64,000 nt of DNA, from positions 1 through 64,000 of the forward strand of contig JANSYN010000015.1 of the NCBI GenBank assembly GCA_024742415.1, in the 5' to 3' direction. A program made the position numbers and the translations under genes. Source of the DNA: Gammaproteobacteria bacterium (lineage in GTDB: Bacteria; Pseudomonadota; Gammaproteobacteria; Pseudomonadales; Halieaceae). The notes under the pieces are model-generated. The model was not told where the DNA came from, made no database searches, and saw nothing but the letters and a program-made list of their open reading frames with translations. Within the stretch, counting starts at the first letter, position 1, and each line of letters begins with the position of its first letter. Positions 9,823 through 20,184 of this stretch are shown piece by piece.

Positions 9823-10269
9823 ATGTCAGACGTTATGCGACTTAACACTTTAAGCCCTGCACCGGGTGCTAAGAAAGACCCCAAGCGTGTGGGTCGTGGA
9901 ATCGGCAGCGGCACTGGCAAAACAGCGGGCCGTGGCCACAAGGGCCAAAAGTCCCGTACCGGCGGATCGGTTCGTCCGGGCTTTGAGGGCGGCCAGATGC
10001 CATTACAGAAGCGCCTCCCCAAGTATGGCTTTACCTCACGGGTTGGCATGACCACCGCTCAGGTACGTCTGGGAGAGCTGTCGCGCGTTGAGGCGGACGT
10101 CATCGATCTGGAAGCCTTAAAAGCAGCTGATCTGGTGAAAGACAACGTGACCAGAGCACGAGTGTTCTTGTCGGGTGCGTTGGACAAAGCCGTCACCGTA
10201 AAAGGACTCGCAGTAACCAAAGGCGCTCGGGAAGCAATCGAGAAAGCCGGCGGTAACGTCGAGGAATAG
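9823..10269 (+). CDS. rplO: 50S ribosomal protein L15
   Basis: L15 (148 aa), a late assembly protein. The glycine/arginine-rich N-terminal arm [25 protein letters not shown] is visible across residues 24-50. Two starts are possible: ATG 9823 (MSDVMRL), with AGAGG at good spacing, or ATG 9835 (MRLNTLSPA), which matches the E. coli N terminus. I chose the first because of its ribosome binding site. Confidence 0.95.
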   Translation: MSDVMRLNTLSPAPGAKKDPKRVGRGIGSGTGKTAGRGHKGQKSRTGGSVRPGFEGGQMPLQKRLPKYGFTSRVGMTTAQVRLGELSRVEADVIDLEALKAADLVKDNVTRARVFLSGALDKAVTVKGLAVTKGAREAIEKAGGNVEE

Positions 10270-10280
10270 GCTAAACACTG

Positions 10281-11609
10281 ATGGCAACCGGGCAACTGCC
10301 AAACGTCAACAAAGCGGGATTGGGCGAACTTTTCAGGCGCCTGCGCTTTGTACTGATGGCGATAATCGTCTATCGAATAGGGACGCATATTCCTGTGCCT
10401 GGAATAGACCCCAATCAGTTGGCGGCCCTGTTTAACCAGAATCAGGGAACGATTTTGGGCTTGGCAAACATGTTCTCCGGGGGTGCTCTGGAGCGCATGA
10501 GTATCCTGGCGCTGGGTATCATGCCCTATATCTCTGCATCGATCATCATGCAGCTGATGTCCGCTGTCACTCCCCAGTTGGAAGCACTCAAGAAAGAGGG
10601 CGAATCTGGCCGGCGTAAGATCAGTCAGTACACGCGTTACCTGACCGTGGTTCTGGCGATCATTCAGGCCACCGGCATGACAGTAGGCATGGCCAACCAG
10701 GGCATGTCTTACGATACCTCGATTGTGTTTTATGTAATTGCGATCACGTCGCTGGTAACCGGCGCTGTCTTCATGATGTGGCTTGGTGAGCAGATTACAG
10801 AAAAGGGTGTAGGTAACGGGATCTCGCTATTGATCTTTGCCGGCATCGTTGCTGGCCTGCCATCTGCTATAGGGCAGTCGTTAGAGCAGGCGCGCCAAGG
10901 AGAGCTGAATATTCTGGTGCTGCTGTTCATCTTGACGCTTGCCCTGGCCGTGATCTATATGATTGTGTACATCGAGAGAGGCCAACGCAGGATTACGGTC
11001 AACTATGCCAAGCGGCAGCAGGGCAGGAAGATGTATCAGGGGCAAAGTTCGCACTTGCCGCTCAAGGTGAACATGGCTGGTGTGATCCCTGCCATATTTG
11101 CCAGCAGTATACTGTTGTTCCCGGCGTCGATTGCACAGTGGTTTGGGCAGGGTGGCTCCGCTGACTGGCTACAGGACCTTGCCGTCGCGATTGGCCCAGG
11201 CCAGCCCTTGAACATTTTGTTATTTACCATTTTCATCGTGTTCTTCTGCTTCTTTTACACGGCGTTGATGTTCAACCCGGTAGAAGTGGCGGATAACCTT
11301 AAGCGAAATGGGGCTTTTGTGCCTGGTATCCGTCCTGGGCAGCAAACTGCAAACTATATCGATGGCGTGATTACTCGCCTCACCGTGTTCGGTTCCGCTT
11401 ACATCGCCCTTGTGTGTTTAATGCCGCAGTTTCTCGTTGTGATGTGGAACGTGCCGTTCTATCTGGGCGGTACTTCGCTACTGATCGTGGTGGTTGTGGT
11501 GATGGATTTCATGGCGCAGGTGCAAAGCCATCTGATGTCGCATCAATACGACTCTGTGCTGAAGAAAGCGAATTTGAAGAATTTTGGCGGGGGCACTCGG
11601 CCGCGTTAG
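10281..11609 (+). CDS. secY: Preprotein translocase subunit SecY
   Basis: SecY (442 aa), the ten-helix channel of the Sec translocon in the inner membrane, working with SecE, SecG and SecA. Seen: [12 protein letters not shown] in the first segment, the [26 protein letters not shown] region (plug and TM2), the cytoplasmic loop [32 protein letters not shown], and the C-terminal loop [14 protein letters not shown]-like block. Twelve bases after rplO, so it is co-expressed with the spc genes. Confidence 0.98.
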   Translation: MATGQLPNVNKAGLGELFRRLRFVLMAIIVYRIGTHIPVPGIDPNQLAALFNQNQGTILGLANMFSGGALERMSILALGIMPYISASIIMQLMSAVTPQLEALKKEGESGRRKISQYTRYLTVVLAIIQATGMTVGMANQGMSYDTSIVFYVIAITSLVTGAVFMMWLGEQITEKGVGNGISLLIFAGIVAGLPSAIGQSLEQARQGELNILVLLFILTLALAVIYMIVYIERGQRRITVNYAKRQQGRKMYQGQSSHLPLKVNMAGVIPAIFASSILLFPASIAQWFGQGGSADWLQDLAVAIGPGQPLNILLFTIFIVFFCFFYTALMFNPVEVADNLKRNGAFVPGIRPGQQTANYIDGVITRLTVFGSAYIALVCLMPQFLVVMWNVPFYLGGTSLLIVVVVVMDFMAQVQSHLMSHQYDSVLKKANLKNFGGGTRPR

Positions 11610-11645
11610 ACGCTAGTTGGGTCCTGTGTTTTTGGAGAGAAGGTT

Positions 11646-11762
11646 ATGAAAGTACGTGCATCAGTGAAGAAGATCTGCAGGAACTGCAAAGTGGTGCGTC
11701 GTAAGGGCGTTGTCCGCGTTATCTGCAACTCTGACCCTAGGCACAAACAGCGCCAGGGCTAA
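11646..11762 (+). CDS. rpmJ: 50S ribosomal protein L36, zinc-binding form
   Basis: A 38-residue protein beginning [17 protein letters not shown]. Cys11, Cys14, Cys27 and His33 form the zinc ribbon of the C+ type of L36. It binds 23S domain VI late in assembly. GGAGAGAAGGTT upstream supplies the ribosome binding site. It is 36 bases after secY, as in E. coli, and the alpha operon promoter starts just after it. Confidence 0.95.
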   Translation: MKVRASVKKICRNCKVVRRKGVVRVICNSDPRHKQRQG

Positions 11763-11772
11763 GTAACAGTAG

Positions 11773-11801
11773 TTGATTTATAGGACTCGTATCGCTAGAA
11801 T
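11773..11801 (+). promoter_or_regulatory. Sigma70 promoter of the alpha operon (rpsM)
   Basis: TTGATT at 11773-11778, a 17-base spacer, and TAGAAT at 11796-11801. The GC-rich sequence GTCGCG follows the -10 box. The predicted start near 11808 leaves a leader of about 92 bases before the rpsM ATG. Confidence 0.8.
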
Positions 11802-11807
11802 GTCGCG

Positions 11808-11899
11808 CCTTTTGCGCGCCTCAAGGGAGCACTCACAGGCTTCGGGCCGCGGGTGTTGCAGTAGCTGGCGATAGAAACAGACAAGATTGGAGAGTGTGA
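11808..11899 (+). promoter_or_regulatory. rpsM leader, candidate S4-type translational control region
   Basis: The leader has GCACTC at 11829-11834 that can pair with GAGTGT at 11892-11897. The second strand overlaps the ribosome binding site (GGAGAG, 11889-11894) just before the start codon. In E. coli the alpha operon leader forms an S4-binding pseudoknot at the same place. Pairing is seen; S4 control is inferred from the position. Confidence 0.4.
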
Positions 11900-12256
11900 A
11901 TGGCTCGTATAGCCGGCGTCAATATTCCAGATAACAAACATGCAGTTATCTCGTTGACCTACATCTTTGGCGTAGGGCGCAGTCAAGCGAAACGACTCTG
12001 CGCGGAAACGGGCGTGGCTGAGCACGTCAAGATTGGCGAGCTTACCGAGGCGGAGATGGATGCGCTGCGCGGTAAAGTCGGCGACATGATGGTCGAGGGC
12101 GATTTGCGTCGCGAGGTTTCCATGAACATCAAGCGATTAATGGATCTGGGGTGTAATCGCGGTTTGCGCCATCGTCGTAGTTTGCCTCTGCGCGGTCAAC
12201 GCACCAAGACCAACGCACGCACTCGCAAGGGTCCTCGAAAGCCGATTCGCAAGTAA
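11900..12256 (+). CDS. rpsM: 30S ribosomal protein S13
   Basis: S13 (118 aa) of the 30S head, which bridges to the 50S and touches P-site tRNA. It begins [20 protein letters not shown], and has the helix-two-turn-helix region followed by [27 protein letters not shown] across residues 92-118. First gene of the alpha operon. Confidence 0.98.
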   Translation: MARIAGVNIPDNKHAVISLTYIFGVGRSQAKRLCAETGVAEHVKIGELTEAEMDALRGKVGDMMVEGDLRREVSMNIKRLMDLGCNRGLRHRRSLPLRGQRTKTNARTRKGPRKPIRK

Positions 12257-12330
12257 GTAAAGGCAAGCGAATCCATTTTTAGTGTAGCTGCACCCGAGTG
12301 CAGTGTTGATATTAAAGCAGGAAGTAACCT

Positions 12331-12723
12331 ATGGCTAAGCCAGGTGCTAAAAGCACTCGCAAGAAAATTACCAAGACGGTCGTCGACGGTATAGCGCACA
12401 TTCATGCGTCTTTTAACAACACGATAATTACGATCACGGATCGACAGGGCAACACGCTTAGCTGGGCGACAGCGGGCGGTTCCGGGTTCCGTGGTTCACG
12501 TAAGAGCACCCCGTTTGCCGCACAGGTAGCGGCCGAGCGCGCGGGTGAGGCGGCGAAAGAATACGGCTTGAAGAATCTCGATGTGCAGGTAAAAGGCCCA
12601 GGGCCAGGTCGCGAATCAGCGGTCCGTGCTCTTAATGCTTGTGGCTACAAGATTAGTAACATCACCGACGTGACTCCTATTCCTCATAACGGATGTCGCC
12701 CCCCTAAGAAACGTCGCGTATAA
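12331..12723 (+). CDS. rpsK: 30S ribosomal protein S11
   Basis: S11 (130 aa) of the platform, near the E site and the anti-Shine-Dalgarno region. Seen: [38 protein letters not shown]-like segment, [15 protein letters not shown], and the C-terminal [18 protein letters not shown]. Normal length. Confidence 0.98.
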   Translation: MAKPGAKSTRKKITKTVVDGIAHIHASFNNTIITITDRQGNTLSWATAGGSGFRGSRKSTPFAAQVAAERAGEAAKEYGLKNLDVQVKGPGPGRESAVRALNACGYKISNITDVTPIPHNGCRPPKKRRV

Positions 12724-12744
12724 CGATTGCAGGATTGAACTGAC

Positions 12745-13365
12745 ATGGCTCGATATATAGGACCCAAGTGCAAGCTTTCCCGACGTGAAGGAACCGACCT
12801 GCTGTTGAAAAGCGGCGTTCGTTCACTGGAAAGCAAGTGTAAAGTAGAGGCGATTCCAGGCCAACACGGCGCGCGTCGTGGGCGGCTGTCCGACTACGGA
12901 GTGCAGTTGCGTGAGAAGCAGAAAGTGCGCCGTATCTACGGCGTTCTGGAGAAACAGTTCCGCAACTACTACAAGCAAGCGGCTCGCCTCAAGGGCGCTA
13001 CAGGTGAAAACCTCCTGCAGCTTCTGGAAAGCCGTCTAGACAACGTGGTTTATCGCATCGGCTTTGGGTCCACCCGCGCCGAGGCGCGGCAGCTGGTCGC
13101 CCATAAGTCGATCCTGGTAAACGGCTCAGTGGTGAATATTGCGTCTTACCAGGTTCAGGCTGGAGATGTGGTCTCCCTGCGCGAAAAGGCCAAGAAACAG
13201 TTGAGAGTGCAATCTGCCATGGCGCTTGCCTCTCAGCGCGGTGAGCCAGAATGGATCGAAGTGAATAGCGAGAAGCTGGAAGGTACTTTCAAGTCGATTC
13301 CAGATCGTCAGGATCTCCCTTCAGAGATCAACGAGAACTTGATTGTCGAGCTTTACTCGAAGTAA
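12745..13365 (+). CDS. rpsD: 30S ribosomal protein S4
   Basis: S4 (206 aa), a primary 16S binder, and in E. coli the repressor of the alpha operon. It starts [19 protein letters not shown] and lacks N-terminal zinc cysteines. The S4 RNA-binding domain is at about residues 97-160 ([27 protein letters not shown]). The C-terminal [16 protein letters not shown] is typical. Confidence 0.98.
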   Translation: MARYIGPKCKLSRREGTDLLLKSGVRSLESKCKVEAIPGQHGARRGRLSDYGVQLREKQKVRRIYGVLEKQFRNYYKQAARLKGATGENLLQLLESRLDNVVYRIGFGSTRAEARQLVAHKSILVNGSVVNIASYQVQAGDVVSLREKAKKQLRVQSAMALASQRGEPEWIEVNSEKLEGTFKSIPDRQDLPSEINENLIVELYSK

Positions 13366-13402
13366 TACCACTGAAGGAAAAACCTACAGGACAGGTGCCC
13401 AA

Positions 13403-14407
13403 ATGCAGAGTGCAGTGAACGAATTTTTGACCCCCCGCGTTATTAACGTCGAAGAGAAGAACAGCACCCGCTCTCAGGTAACGCTTGAGCCGTTAGAGCG
13501 TGGTTTTGGCCATACACTGGGTAACGCACTTCGTCGCATCCTGTTGTCCTCGATGCCCGGAAGTGCGATCACCGAAGTTGAGATAGACGGTGTGTTGCAT
13601 GAGTACAGCGCTATAGAAGGTGTCCAGGAGGATGTGATTGAAATTCTTCTGAATCTCAAGGGCGTTGCGCTTGTGATGAGCGGCAAGGAAGAGGCAGAAC
13701 TGACCCTGAGCAAGAAAGGCCCTGGCCCCGTGCTCGCCGGAGACATTCAGGTGGATCACGACATCGAGATCAGGAATCCCGAGCACGTGATCTGCAACCT
13801 CAATGCAAATGCTGAGATCAACATGAAACTGACTGTCGCGCTTGGTCGTGGCTACTCTCCAGCAGACTCGCGTGAGAATCCCGACGAGGAAACTCGCTCG
13901 ATTGGCCGCCTGCAGTTGGATGCGACTTTCTCTCCTGTGCACCGCGTTTCCTATGTTGTGGAATCTGCACGTGTGGAGCAGCGCACAGACCTTGACAAGC
14001 TCGTGCTGGATCTCGAAACCAATGGCACCATCGATCCTGAGGAAGCCATTCGCCGTGCTGCCACTATTTTACAGCAGCAGCTTGCTGTCTTCGTTGACCT
14101 TGAGAGCGAAAGCGAGTCCGAATCGATTGAAGAAGAGGACGAAGTGGATCCCATACTGCTGCGCCCCGTTGATGACCTTGAGCTTACCGTGCGTTCAGCC
14201 AACTGCCTCAAGGCCGAGAATATCTACTACATTGGCGACCTGGTTCAGAGAACAGAAGTCGAACTGCTCAAGACACCAAACCTTGGCAAGAAGTCGCTGA
14301 CTGAGATCAAAGATGTTCTGGCTTCCCGCGGTCTTTCGCTGGGTATGCGTTTGGACAACTGGCCGCCGGCGAGCCTGAAGAACGACGATCGCGTTCTCAG
14401 CGCCTGA
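13403..14407 (+). CDS. rpoA: DNA-directed RNA polymerase subunit alpha
   Basis: The alpha subunit (334 aa) that nucleates RNA polymerase assembly. The start [18 protein letters not shown] matches the family; an upstream in-frame start at 13343 inside rpsD is rejected. The N-terminal dimerisation domain carries [20 protein letters not shown] (residues about 33-52). An acidic linker ([15 protein letters not shown]) leads to the C-terminal domain with [19 protein letters not shown] and [11 protein letters not shown], the UP-element and activator contact surface. Confidence 0.98.
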   Translation: MQSAVNEFLTPRVINVEEKNSTRSQVTLEPLERGFGHTLGNALRRILLSSMPGSAITEVEIDGVLHEYSAIEGVQEDVIEILLNLKGVALVMSGKEEAELTLSKKGPGPVLAGDIQVDHDIEIRNPEHVICNLNANAEINMKLTVALGRGYSPADSRENPDEETRSIGRLQLDATFSPVHRVSYVVESARVEQRTDLDKLVLDLETNGTIDPEEAIRRAATILQQQLAVFVDLESESESESIEEEDEVDPILLRPVDDLELTVRSANCLKAENIYYIGDLVQRTEVELLKTPNLGKKSLTEIKDVLASRGLSLGMRLDNWPPASLKNDDRVLSA

Positions 14408-14458
14408 CAATCACTGTTTTGCATGTGCCATTAGGGCACAAAGTATAGGATTAATACA

Positions 14459-14848
14459 ATGCGTCATCGTCATAGTGGACGTCAACTGAACCGCAATAGC
14501 TCGCACCGAAAGGCCATGTTTCGCAACATGACCGTGTCATTGGTAGAGCACGAGTTGATCAAAACCACGCTGCCCAAAGCCAAGGAACTGCGTAGCTACG
14601 CGGAGCCTTTAATCACACTGGCGAAAAAAGACAGTGTCGCCAATCGCCGTTTGGCATTCGACCGTACGCGTAGTAAAGCAACGGTAGGAAAGCTGTTCAC
14701 TGAGCTCGGTCCGCGCTATCAGGAACGCCCAGGTGGCTATATTCGTATTCTCAAATGTGGATTTCGCCCCGGAGACAAAGCGCCGATGGCCTACGTTGAG
14801 TTGGTTGATCGCCCTGAACCAGAGTCTTTTGACGCCGACGAAGATTGA
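14459..14848 (+). CDS. rplQ: 50S ribosomal protein L17
   Basis: L17 (129 aa), near the tunnel exit. It begins [20 protein letters not shown] and contains [22 protein letters not shown], both diagnostic. The short tail after [14 protein letters not shown] is acidic. Last gene of the ribosomal block; terminator 22 bases downstream. Confidence 0.98.
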   Translation: MRHRHSGRQLNRNSSHRKAMFRNMTVSLVEHELIKTTLPKAKELRSYAEPLITLAKKDSVANRRLAFDRTRSKATVGKLFTELGPRYQERPGGYIRILKCGFRPGDKAPMAYVELVDRPEPESFDADED

Positions 14849-14870
14849 TCCACAATGAATGCATGAATCA

Positions 14871-14894
14871 AGCCGGGCCAGCCCCGGCTTTTTT
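14871..14894 (+). terminator. Rho-independent terminator of the alpha operon
   Basis: AGCCGGG at 14871-14877 pairs with CCCGGCT at 14883-14889 around the loop CCAGC, followed by a run of T residues to 14894. It lies just after the rplQ stop. Confidence 0.9.
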
Positions 14895-14926
14895 GTGCAT
14901 GCAAACATTGGCTGCACAGGCGAGTA

Positions 14927-14955
14927 TTGCCGTCCGGGTTGACGCAAATCATACT
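14927..14955 (+). promoter_or_regulatory. Putative promoter of the sulfotransferase gene
   Basis: TTGCCG at 14927-14932, a 17-base spacer and CATACT at 14950-14955, after the rplQ terminator and 28 bases before the ATG. Assigned by eye only. Confidence 0.45.
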
Positions 14956-14982
14956 GGCACAGTCGAATAACGAGGTGAGGGT

Positions 14983-15807
14983 ATGTTGCCAGCTCTGTTG
15001 GCTGGTCTGGATACTGGGCTTTATCCGGCACAGTGTGAGCACCAGCAAGAAATCGAGTCTCACTTTGGTGATGCGACCTACCGCCCACTACTGCCGCTCG
15101 AGCAGGAACAACTGCAGTCTCTGCGATTGCATGTGGTTGCCTTCAGCAATCGGTCAGGATCCACGCTGCTGACGTCGTTATTGCACCAGGCGGGGGCTGG
15201 CGTACCACCCCGCGCAGAAGTGTTTAATAGTGACTCTGTGATAGCGGTAGCTCAGGAGCATGGGATACACAGCTTCACAGATTACTTTCTGCAAGTTGTC
15301 CTCGGGTGGGCGCACAACGGAGCTGCAGGGTTCAAGATGGGTCCTCGGCAGCTTTTCTGGCTGACGCGGGCGGGGCTGCTTGGTTCCCTGGGCGAGGTCA
15401 AGCTGGTGAACACGCTACGCGAGGATGTCATCGCCCAGGCCGTTTCACTGTACCTGGCCCGGCAGACCGGGCAGTGGCACAGTGACATGAGTGCCAGCCG
15501 GCAAACTGGTGCGATACCTTACAGTCGCGAGGGAATCTTGCAGGCCCTACAGACCGTGGCGATAGACCAGTATCTGGTGCGTTATTATGTTGGCCTGCAC
15601 GGTGTCGATGCGATCACGGTCACCTACGAACAGCTCATGGCGAATACGGAAGATACCGTGCGTGAGGTCCTTGAGTTTCTCGATTTGCCGGACTGCGCAG
15701 GCGGCACGATTGATCTATCTTCAGTCGCCATTCGACGTCAGGCAACGTCGCATAACAAGGAACTGGCTGACAAGTTTCGCACAGAGTTCGCGCTGTCATT
15801 GCGCTAG
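14983..15807 (+). CDS. Stf0-like sulfotransferase
   Basis: A 274-residue protein with the PAPS-binding P-loop region SNRSGSTLLTSLLHQAGAG near residue 55. The Stf0-family core NTLREDVIAQAVSLYLARQTGQWH lies across residues 143-166. Stf0 enzymes transfer sulfate from PAPS to trehalose or other glycans and metabolites. The acceptor here is unknown. No signal peptide is seen, so it is probably cytoplasmic. It stands alone between the alpha operon terminator and the convergent uvrA, with GTGAGGGT before the ATG. Family confident, substrate not. Confidence 0.8.
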   Translation: MLPALLAGLDTGLYPAQCEHQQEIESHFGDATYRPLLPLEQEQLQSLRLHVVAFSNRSGSTLLTSLLHQAGAGVPPRAEVFNSDSVIAVAQEHGIHSFTDYFLQVVLGWAHNGAAGFKMGPRQLFWLTRAGLLGSLGEVKLVNTLREDVIAQAVSLYLARQTGQWHSDMSASRQTGAIPYSREGILQALQTVAIDQYLVRYYVGLHGVDAITVTYEQLMANTEDTVREVLEFLDLPDCAGGTIDLSSVAIRRQATSHNKELADKFRTEFALSLR

Positions 15808-15838
15808 TACAGCAGCGCGCCAGCCCCCCGCGGATGTT

Positions 15839-18685
15839 CTAGGCTGCTTTCTTTCTCGCCTTTTTCTTCAGGATAGGCGCAAGGAAAGTGCCCGTAGAAG
15901 AGGCCTTGTTTCTGGCCACTTCCTCCGGCGTACCTGTGGCGATAATCTGCCCGCCACCGCTGCCGCCTTCAGGCCCCAGGTCGACGATCCAGTCTGCCGT
16001 CTTAATCACGTCGAGATTGTGCTCGATGATAACCACGGTATTGCCGTGATCGCGCAATCGGTGCAAGACCTCCAGCAGCTGCTTGATGTCTTCAAAGTGC
16101 AGGCCCGTGGTGGGCTCATCGAGAATGTAGAGTGTTTTACCGGTGTCTCGCTTGGAGAGTTCCCGCGACAGCTTGACGCGCTGTGCCTCCCCACCCGAAA
16201 GCGTAGTGGCGGCCTGGCCCAGTCTCACATAGGTGAGTCCAACATCCATCAGTGTTTGCAGTTTACGGGCAATGGCGGGCACGGGCTCAAAGAACGTCAG
16301 CGCGTCCTCTACCGTCATTTCCAGAACCTCGTGGATGTTTTTGCCCTTGTAGCGTATTTCCAGCGTTTCCCGGTTGTAGCGCTTTCCCTTGCAGATGTCA
16401 CATGGCACATAGATATCTGGCAGGAAATGCATTTCTACCTTGGTTACGCCGTCGCCCTGACACGCCTCGCATCTTCCGCCCTTGACGTTAAAGCTGAACC
16501 GCCCCGGTTTGTAGCCACGTGAACGCGCTTCCTGCGTGCCGGCAAACAGCTCTCTTACGGGAGTGAATATGCCGGTATAGGTCGCCGGATTGGAGCGTGG
16601 GGTGCGGCCAATCGGGCTCTGGTCGATGTCGATGCATTTGTCGACCTGCTCGAGGCCCTTGATGGCGGTGTAGGGTGCCGGCGTCAGTGTTGTAGCGCCG
16701 TTCAGTTCGGTCGCTGCCAGTGGGTATAGCGTGCTGTTGATAAGCGTCGATTTGCCCGACCCCGATACGCCGGTAATACACGTGAGCAGCCCCAGCGGTA
16801 GTTTCAGGGTGATATCTTGCAGATTGTTGCCGCTGGCACCTGTCAGTTGCAGGATCGCGTCCTTGTCAAATCGCTTGCGCGTCGTCGGTATCTCTATGCG
16901 GCGGGTTCCCGAGAGATAGGCTCCGGTGAGCGAGGCCTTGTTGGCGATGATGTCTTTCAGCTTGCCTGCCGCGACGATTTCACCACCGTGTACGCCTGCC
17001 CCGGGACCAATATCGATGATGTGGTCGGCTGTACGTATGGCATCCTCGTCGTGTTCTACAACCAGCACGGTATTCCCGATATCGCGAAGATGGGTCAGCG
17101 TGGCTAAGAGGCGTTCGTTGTCACGCTGGTGCAGGCCGATAGAGGGCTCATCCAGAATGTACATGACCCCAACCAGCCCCGCGCCGATCTGCGATGCGAG
17201 GCGTATTCTCTGTGCTTCTCCGCCCGATAGCGTTTCTGCGCTGCGGTTTAGCGTGAGATAGTTGAGGCCCACATCGACCAGAAAGCGGTAGCGCGCGCGC
17301 AGTTCCTTCAGGATCTTGTCGGCAATTTCGCCCGAGCGCCCCTTGAGCGTTAACTGGTCAAAGTAGTCCTGTGCATCCCCAACGCCCATCGACGTAATTT
17401 GTGGAAGGGTTTTTTCATCGACAAATACGTGCCGAGCATCCTGTCTCAGGCGCGTCCCCTCGCAGTCAGGGCAAGGTTGAGAGGCAAGGAACTTGGCCAG
17501 TTCCTCGCGCACCGATTGCGAGTCGGTATCCCTGTAACGCCGCTCCATATTGGGAATAATGCCTTCAAAGGGGTGCGTTCTCTTGAAAACATCACCCCTG
17601 TCATTGATGTAGGAAAAGGCAATTTCTTCCTTGCCACTGCCGTGCAACACAACCTCCTGGTGCTGCTTTTCGAGTTCCTCAAAGGGCGTGTCGATATCAA
17701 AGCCGAAATGCTCGGCCAGGGAGGTGAGCATATGGAAGTAGTAAACGTTACGCCTGTCCCAGCCCCGAATGGCGCCTTCTGCGAGGCTGGCGTCGGGAAA
17801 GAGTATTAATCTTTCAGCGTCAAAATACTGTTTCACACCCAGGCCGTCGCAGCTGGCGCAAGCGCCAGCTGGATTATTGAACGAGAACATGCGAGGTTCG
17901 AGTTCGTCGATACTGTGTCCACAGGTGGGGCAGGCAAAGCGTGCTGAAAAACTCAGTTCCTCCGATTCGCCCTCCATGTAACTGATGCTGGCCAGTCCAT
18001 CGGTGAGCTCCAGTGCTGTTTCGAAAGATTCAGCTAACCGCAGTCCAAGGTCGTCGCGCACCTTGAAACGATCGACAACGACCTCAATACGGTGTTTCTT
18101 TTTTTTGTCCAGGTCGGGAACGTCATCCAGGTCTGTGACGATGCCATCGATGCGCGCACGCACAAAGCCGCTGGCGCGCAACTCCTCGAATACGTGCAGG
18201 TGTTCGCCCTTTCTGTCGCGAACAACAGGCGCAAGCAGCATGAGTTTTGTGCCCTCGGGCAAAGCCAGCACAGTGTCTACCATCTGGCTCACAGTCTGGG
18301 CTTGCAGGCTCAGGCCGTGTTCCGGACAGCGCGGTTCGCCGACGCGCGCAAACAGCAGCCGCAGGTAATCGTATATCTCGGTGATGGTTCCGACGGTCGA
18401 TCGGGGATTATGTGAAGTCGACTTTTGCTCGATGGAAATTGCCGGCGACAAGCCCTCGATGTGATCGATATCGGGCTTTTCCATCATGGACAGGAACTGC
18501 CTCGCATAGGTGGACAGGGATTCGACATAGCGCCGTTGACCCTCTGCATACAGTGTGTCGAACGCAAGCGATGACTTTCCCGAACCGGATAGACCCGTGA
18601 TCACAACGAGCTTGTCGCGAGGAATATCAAGGTCGATATTCTTCAGGTTGTGAGTGCGCGCTCCGCGTACTTGTATCGTGTCCAT
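15839..18685 (-). CDS. uvrA: Excinuclease ABC subunit A
   Basis: UvrA (948 aa), the damage-sensing ATPase of nucleotide excision repair, which loads UvrB onto lesions. Two ABC modules are visible: Walker [11 protein letters not shown] (about residue 31) and [10 protein letters not shown], two LSGGEAQR signatures, and the Walker B segments YILDEPS and YILDEPT. Zinc modules CPTCG...CASCDG and CEACQGDG...CDICKGKRY are intact. Length is usual. It faces away from an MFS gene, as in pseudomonads. I did not find a LexA box upstream. Confidence 0.98.
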   Translation of the reverse strand: MDTIQVRGARTHNLKNIDLDIPRDKLVVITGLSGSGKSSLAFDTLYAEGQRRYVESLSTYARQFLSMMEKPDIDHIEGLSPAISIEQKSTSHNPRSTVGTITEIYDYLRLLFARVGEPRCPEHGLSLQAQTVSQMVDTVLALPEGTKLMLLAPVVRDRKGEHLHVFEELRASGFVRARIDGIVTDLDDVPDLDKKKKHRIEVVVDRFKVRDDLGLRLAESFETALELTDGLASISYMEGESEELSFSARFACPTCGHSIDELEPRMFSFNNPAGACASCDGLGVKQYFDAERLILFPDASLAEGAIRGWDRRNVYYFHMLTSLAEHFGFDIDTPFEELEKQHQEVVLHGSGKEEIAFSYINDRGDVFKRTHPFEGIIPNMERRYRDTDSQSVREELAKFLASQPCPDCEGTRLRQDARHVFVDEKTLPQITSMGVGDAQDYFDQLTLKGRSGEIADKILKELRARYRFLVDVGLNYLTLNRSAETLSGGEAQRIRLASQIGAGLVGVMYILDEPSIGLHQRDNERLLATLTHLRDIGNTVLVVEHDEDAIRTADHIIDIGPGAGVHGGEIVAAGKLKDIIANKASLTGAYLSGTRRIEIPTTRKRFDKDAILQLTGASGNNLQDITLKLPLGLLTCITGVSGSGKSTLINSTLYPLAATELNGATTLTPAPYTAIKGLEQVDKCIDIDQSPIGRTPRSNPATYTGIFTPVRELFAGTQEARSRGYKPGRFSFNVKGGRCEACQGDGVTKVEMHFLPDIYVPCDICKGKRYNRETLEIRYKGKNIHEVLEMTVEDALTFFEPVPAIARKLQTLMDVGLTYVRLGQAATTLSGGEAQRVKLSRELSKRDTGKTLYILDEPTTGLHFEDIKQLLEVLHRLRDHGNTVVIIEHNLDVIKTADWIVDLGPEGGSGGGQIIATGTPEEVARNKASSTGTFLAPILKKKARKKAA

Positions 18686-18721
18686 GGGGCCTCTTGATTA
18701 ACCGGGAAACGGAAACCCGAC

Positions 18722-18751
18722 AGTATAGGCGTTGAGCGTCCCTGCTGGCAA
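18722..18751 (-). promoter_or_regulatory. Putative sigma70 promoter of uvrA
   Basis: Read on the minus strand: TTGCCA (plus 18746-18751), an 18-base spacer and TATACT (plus 18722-18727), 37 bases from the uvrA ATG. Confidence 0.6.
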
Positions 18752-18869
18752 AGCTCATGTAGACAATCAGGCAATGCCGCCCTCGTGTATTCGGGGCTGG
18801 GGTAACCTGTTAACATGTGCGGCTTTTCCGAGCCTGCTCCGCATACACATCGTGATTACTGAATCCCCA

Positions 18870-20060
18870 ATGACTGCCCTTGAGCGCCGTTCTGTCGGAG
18901 CGTTGTCGTTGCTCTACGTGCTGCGCATGCTGGGCCTCTTTATGGTGCTTCCGCTGATGGCATTGTATGCAGCGGATTTGCCGGGGGCGACGCCGTTGGC
19001 GATTGGCCTTGCGCTGGGCGCCTACGGATTGACCCAGGCGATACTGCAGATTCCACTGGGCTGGTTGTCTGACAAAGTTGGCCGCAAACGCGTGATCGTG
19101 GGCGGCCTTCTTATGTTTGCCTTTGGCAGCGTGATTGCTGCGCTGGCAGACAGCGTAGGAGATATCATCCTGGGTCGGGCCCTGCAAGGCGCGGGCGCCA
19201 TCGCCAGCACCGTGCTTGCCCTGGTGGCGGACCTGACCCGGGAGGAGCAGCGCACCAAGGCAATGGCCATGGTGGGTATCAGCATTGGTGTGGCGTTTGC
19301 TTTCTCGCTGGTACTGGGCCCGCTCGTTGCCAGTTTTGGGGGGCTTGCCGCGGTGTTCTGGTTGTCCGCTGGCCTAGCCTTTCTTGGCGTATCGGTCATT
19401 GTATTCTGGGTCCCATCGCCACCGGCGCAAGCACCCGCCCAAAACCCGGTACAGACTCTTTCAATGCTTGCCAGCCTGCGGTTGCCGGGTTTGCCGGGTC
19501 TTAATTTTGGGGTGTTTACGCTGCACTTTGTCCTTATGGCTGCCTTCCTGGTGGTACCGGCTTTCCTCGAAACGCGGGCCGACCTGCTGCGCGAGTCGCA
19601 CTGGCTGGTGTACCTGCCGGTTCTAGCGCTATCGCTGCTGGGGATGGTGCCCCTGATGACGCTGGCGGAAAGAAAAAACCGACCTGCCCAGGCATTCTCA
19701 CTGGCACTGCTAGCCCTGGCAGCGGCCTTGATGCTGATCCAGTGGGCGAGCAGCGCTGCACCGCTTTACCTGGGGCTGTTACTGTTCTTCGTGGGATTTA
19801 ACTATCTGGAGGCAACCCTGCCTTCACGGGTGAGCAAACTGGCTCCCTCGCAGGGACGAGGCTCCGCGATGGGTGTGTACTCAACCTGCCAGTTCCTTGG
19901 TGCCTTCTGCGGTGGCGCAGTGGGTGGCTGGACCCTGCAGGTCAGCAGTGCCACGCACTTGCTTCTTTTGTGCCTGTGCCTGGTGATTGCCTGGCTGGTG
20001 ATTGAGGTCCGGTACACTTCCCACGGTGTGTCGCAAGAACAGCCTTCGCCGACACGCTAG
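18870..20060 (+). CDS. MFS transporter, YajR-like
   Basis: A 396-residue inner-membrane protein with about twelve hydrophobic segments. The motif-A loop GWLSDKVGRKRVIVGG lies between TM2 and TM3, and LGRALQGAGAIASTVLALVADL follows, as in drug/proton antiporter-like MFS proteins such as YajR. It lacks the extra C-terminal domain of E. coli YajR. I chose the ATG giving MTALERRSVGALSLLYVLR; the frame is open further up, but the extra residues look non-coding. It lies between uvrA (divergent) and ssb. Substrate unknown. Confidence 0.85.
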   Translation: MTALERRSVGALSLLYVLRMLGLFMVLPLMALYAADLPGATPLAIGLALGAYGLTQAILQIPLGWLSDKVGRKRVIVGGLLMFAFGSVIAALADSVGDIILGRALQGAGAIASTVLALVADLTREEQRTKAMAMVGISIGVAFAFSLVLGPLVASFGGLAAVFWLSAGLAFLGVSVIVFWVPSPPAQAPAQNPVQTLSMLASLRLPGLPGLNFGVFTLHFVLMAAFLVVPAFLETRADLLRESHWLVYLPVLALSLLGMVPLMTLAERKNRPAQAFSLALLALAAALMLIQWASSAAPLYLGLLLFFVGFNYLEATLPSRVSKLAPSQGRGSAMGVYSTCQFLGAFCGGAVGGWTLQVSSATHLLLLCLCLVIAWLVIEVRYTSHGVSQEQPSPTR

Positions 20061-20128
20061 TTGGGCCCTCCGCATTAGCGAACTGATGCGCATTGATCTT
20101 CCCTGATGTCGCATTTGGTGAGTGGGAT

Positions 20129-20137
20129 TGCTATAGT
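20129..20137 (+). promoter_or_regulatory. Putative extended -10 promoter of ssb
   Basis: TGCTATAGT at 20129-20137 fits the extended -10 form TGnTATAAT. No good -35 box is seen. It lies 47 bases before the ssb ATG. Confidence 0.45.
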
Positions 20138-20184
20138 CGATCGTCACGAAGGGTATTCTTTTTGAACAAATCTGAGGGTCATCT

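Noticed and set aside
15587-16522. 311-codon plus-strand frame opposite uvrA
   Set aside because: It lies over conserved uvrA coding sequence and has no recognisable protein features; a shadow frame in GC-rich DNA.
18686-18869. LexA box for uvrA
   Set aside because: CTGTCGGG and nearby CTG triplets were checked, but no CTG-N10-CAG site with a suitable AT-rich centre is present.
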